From positions 1-8,979 of the forward strand of contig JAIFNF010000109.1 of NCBI GenBank assembly GCA_020047885.1: a stretch of DNA of 8,979 nt, given 5' to 3'. This stretch comes from Gammaproteobacteria bacterium (GTDB lineage: Bacteria; Pseudomonadota; Gammaproteobacteria; Competibacterales; Competibacteraceae). Below, piece by piece: positions 7,617 to 8,979 of this stretch. The notes under the pieces were generated by a model. That model worked only from the letters and a program-made list of their open reading frames with translations, ran no database searches and was not told the origin of the DNA. The position numbers and the translations under genes were made by a program. Every line of letters starts with the position of its first letter. Positions within the stretch are counted from its first letter, which is position 1.

Positions 7617-7868
7617 TCAGCCGGTTGCAGCAACTTTTTCCGGCACTGTGTCGGGATTTGTGCGAACCAGCCGCGGCCCGCTAATCCGCTCGGCGTGTTC
7701 GGCTAGATGTTCCGCTCCTAAGTGAGCATACCGCAACACCATATCCAGTGTCGCCCATCCGCCCAGTTCCTTCAACACCGGCAACGGCGTCCCCGCCTGA
7801 ACGTGCCAACTGGCTATGCGGCGGTGGCGAAACGCATCGGTACCCGGCGGGAATGGGCGGCGTTTCAA
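7617..7868 (-). pseudogene. Truncated tyrosine recombinase (phage-type integrase) C-terminus
   Basis: The frame ends with the C-terminal part of a tyrosine recombinase: FRHRRIASWHVQAGTPL, then LKELGGWATLDMVLRYAHL and AEHLAEHAERISG. The GGW motif and the RYAHL segment with the nucleophilic Tyr are intact. The preceding R-H-x-x motif looks disturbed, reading RHRRIAS where family members have about RHTxAS. An in-frame TAA lies two codons before the first possible start (TTG 7868), and I find no continuation of the catalytic or DNA-binding domains in any frame to the right. About 80 of the usual 300-400 residues remain. It lies just upstream of hemE on the same strand and probably marks an old insertion or deletion. 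It should not be active. Confidence 0.75.
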
Positions 7869-7913
7869 GCCTTATCCCCTGCGGATATTCCCGATGCTTT
7901 TTGCACCTGCTGA

Positions 7914-8057
7914 ACCGGCAAGGAAGCGGTCGCGAAGACGATTGGCGATGAACTGGCCAGTGGGTTGGACACCCTGGAAATCTGTTTTCGGGAGGATACC
8001 TTGCCGGATGGCCGGGTGAGGGTGTGCGATGCCCGGGGCAGAAATGGAGTGTGCTAA
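7914..8057 (+). pseudogene. Short coding-like relic, unrecognised
   Basis: Between TGA (7911-7913) and TAA (8055-8057) the plus strand is open in a frame reading KEAVAKTIGDELASGLDTL and then EICFREDTLPDGRVRVCD. It has balanced charged residues and codons like the neighbouring genes. It has no plausible ribosome-binding site or ATG, and neighbouring frames give nothing continuous. It may be the middle or end of a decayed gene, perhaps part of the same scar as the integrase fragment. I do not recognise the family. Confidence 0.25.
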
Positions 8058-8342
8058 AAGGTGCCAATGGCATCAGGCTGGAGCGCGGGCGGCAGCGGGA
8101 ACCGCCCGGCAATCGGTACAGGTTTGATGGGGAACCCGGTGCCAATGCGCCGCACTCGTACCGTGATCTTCGCCGAGGCCTTCCCCGAAGCCCTCCCGAC
8201 AGGCGAGAGGGTCCGAAACAGGAACTGGAGTTGTTGGCGCACGGGCGGATCTCGACGACATCGCGTAGGAATACAAAGAAATTATGGTTAATATGATTAT
8301 AGACAAGTTTGCAACGGTTGTTTCGGAAGAATTGAATATCCC
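8058..8342. other. Intergenic remainder without recognisable gene
   Basis: Several frames are open here, but their composition (Arg/Pro/Gly-rich, mutually antisense) looks like shadow reading of GC-rich DNA. A small hairpin, CCCTC/GAGGG, lies at about 8191-8211. The last 70 bases are AT-rich and contain TATGAT (8292-8297), a possible -10 box for the glycosyltransferase, but there is no good -35 box at the right distance. The segment joins the recombinase scar to the next gene. Confidence 0.4.
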
Positions 8343-8979
8343 ATGACGGCAATTCCTCTTTCCATCATCGTGCCGGTATTGAATGAAGAAGCGCAGATTG
8401 AAGCGGTGCTCAATGCCCTGCAACCTTGGCGCGGGCCACACTGCGAGTTGATCGTGGTGGATGGCGGCAGTCGGGATCGCACCGTGGCGCTTGCGGAACC
8501 GTTAGCGGATCGGGTGATCCTCAGTCCCCCGGGTCGGGCGGCACAGATGAATGCGGGCGCCCAGCAGGCGCGTGGCGCGATTTTCTGGTTTCTGCACGCC
8601 GACAGCCGCCTGCCGCCGGAGGCTACGACACTGATCAGTGCTGCTTTAAGCGATCCCGGTCAACTCTGGGGACGCTTCGATGTGCGGCTGTCCGGTCGCC
8701 ATCCCTTGTTGCGGGTGGTGGAAACCCTGATGAATGTGCGTTCCCGGCTGACCGGCATTGCGACCGGCGATCAGGGGATTTTCGTGCGTCGTGAAGGGTT
8801 CGAAGCGGTCGGCGGTTATCCGCCCATCGCTTTGATGGAGGACATTGCACTGAGCCGGTTGCTGAAGCAGCGCCGCCGTCCGGTTTGCCTGTCTCAACCC
8901 TTGATCACCTCCAGCCGGCGCTGGGAACGGGACGGCGTGATGCGCACGATCCTGTTGATGTGGCGATTGCGGCTGGCCT
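8343..8979 (+). CDS. Family 2-like glycosyltransferase, rSAM/selenodomain-associated type (3' end beyond window)
   Basis: It probably transfers a sugar from a nucleotide donor; the acceptor is unknown. The 212 visible residues show a GT-A fold: SIIVPVLNEEAQIEAVL at 7-23, IVVDGGSRDRT near 37-47, the metal-binding region FLHADSRLP with HAD at 85-87, TGIATGDQGIFVRR at 137-150 and LMEDIALSRLL, whose acidic pair is E166-D167. The GRAAQMNAGA segment (64-73) and the GDQGIF segment resemble the group annotated as transferase 2, rSAM/selenodomain-associated (also named for arsenosugar synthesis). Its members often lie beside a second small transferase and a radical-SAM gene, which here would be beyond the window. 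ATG 8343 is the only start after the in-frame TAA at 8289; GGAAGA at 8325-8330 is a rather distant ribosome-binding site. About 15-25 residues are probably missing at the C-terminus. Confidence 0.88.
   Translation, partial: MTAIPLSIIVPVLNEEAQIEAVLNALQPWRGPHCELIVVDGGSRDRTVALAEPLADRVILSPPGRAAQMNAGAQQARGAIFWFLHADSRLPPEATTLISAALSDPGQLWGRFDVRLSGRHPLLRVVETLMNVRSRLTGIATGDQGIFVRREGFEAVGGYPPIALMEDIALSRLLKQRRRPVCLSQPLITSSRRWERDGVMRTILLMWRLRLA

Noticed and set aside
7681..8352. 223-codon minus-strand ORF across the scar
   Set aside because: It overlaps the integrase frame, is Pro/Arg/Ser-rich, shows no family motif and has no start signals.

Overview
The window looks like a chromosomal piece of a moderately GC-rich gammaproteobacterium. 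The evidence is a tightly packed minus-strand housekeeping run, hemE - Nudix hydrolase - gmk - rpoZ - spoT - ridA. As I recall, its gmk-rpoZ-spoT-ridA part matches the order in Pseudomonas and relatives. I cannot name the genus. The run handles tetrapyrrole synthesis, nucleotide clean-up, GMP phosphorylation, the RNA polymerase omega subunit, (p)ppGpp turnover and imine/enamine detoxification. Gmk, omega and SpoT are linked through guanine nucleotides and the stringent response.

Left part (1-2380, plus strand): a membrane-anchored diguanylate cyclase (dCache - HAMP-like - GGDEF, 306-1991) is followed by an AT-rich intergenic region and a 33-codon membrane-peptide ORF with a strong ribosome-binding site (2175-2276), closed by a clear terminator (2329-2380). 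Both genes sit behind the same regulatory layout. Each has two palindromes of the form TGTTTCA-N3-TGAAACA with centres 32-33 bp apart, then an AT-rich stretch, then a -24/-12 sequence resembling a sigma-54 promoter. This suggests a small regulon in which one enhancer-binding protein controls a c-di-GMP synthase and a tiny membrane protein. It is the most interesting part of the window.

Middle (2393-7535, minus strand): the housekeeping run. The odd point is ridA. Its reading frame is in phase with the spoT stop codon, and the conserved RidA N-terminus, including the active-site Tyr, has no ATG/GTG/TTG before it.

Right part (7536-8342) is a scar: a truncated tyrosine-recombinase C-terminus on the minus strand, a short coding-like relic on the plus strand and otherwise nothing convincing. 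From 8343 a plus-strand glycosyltransferase of the rSAM/selenodomain-associated type runs off the window end. I see no rRNA, tRNA, CRISPR array or complete mobile element.
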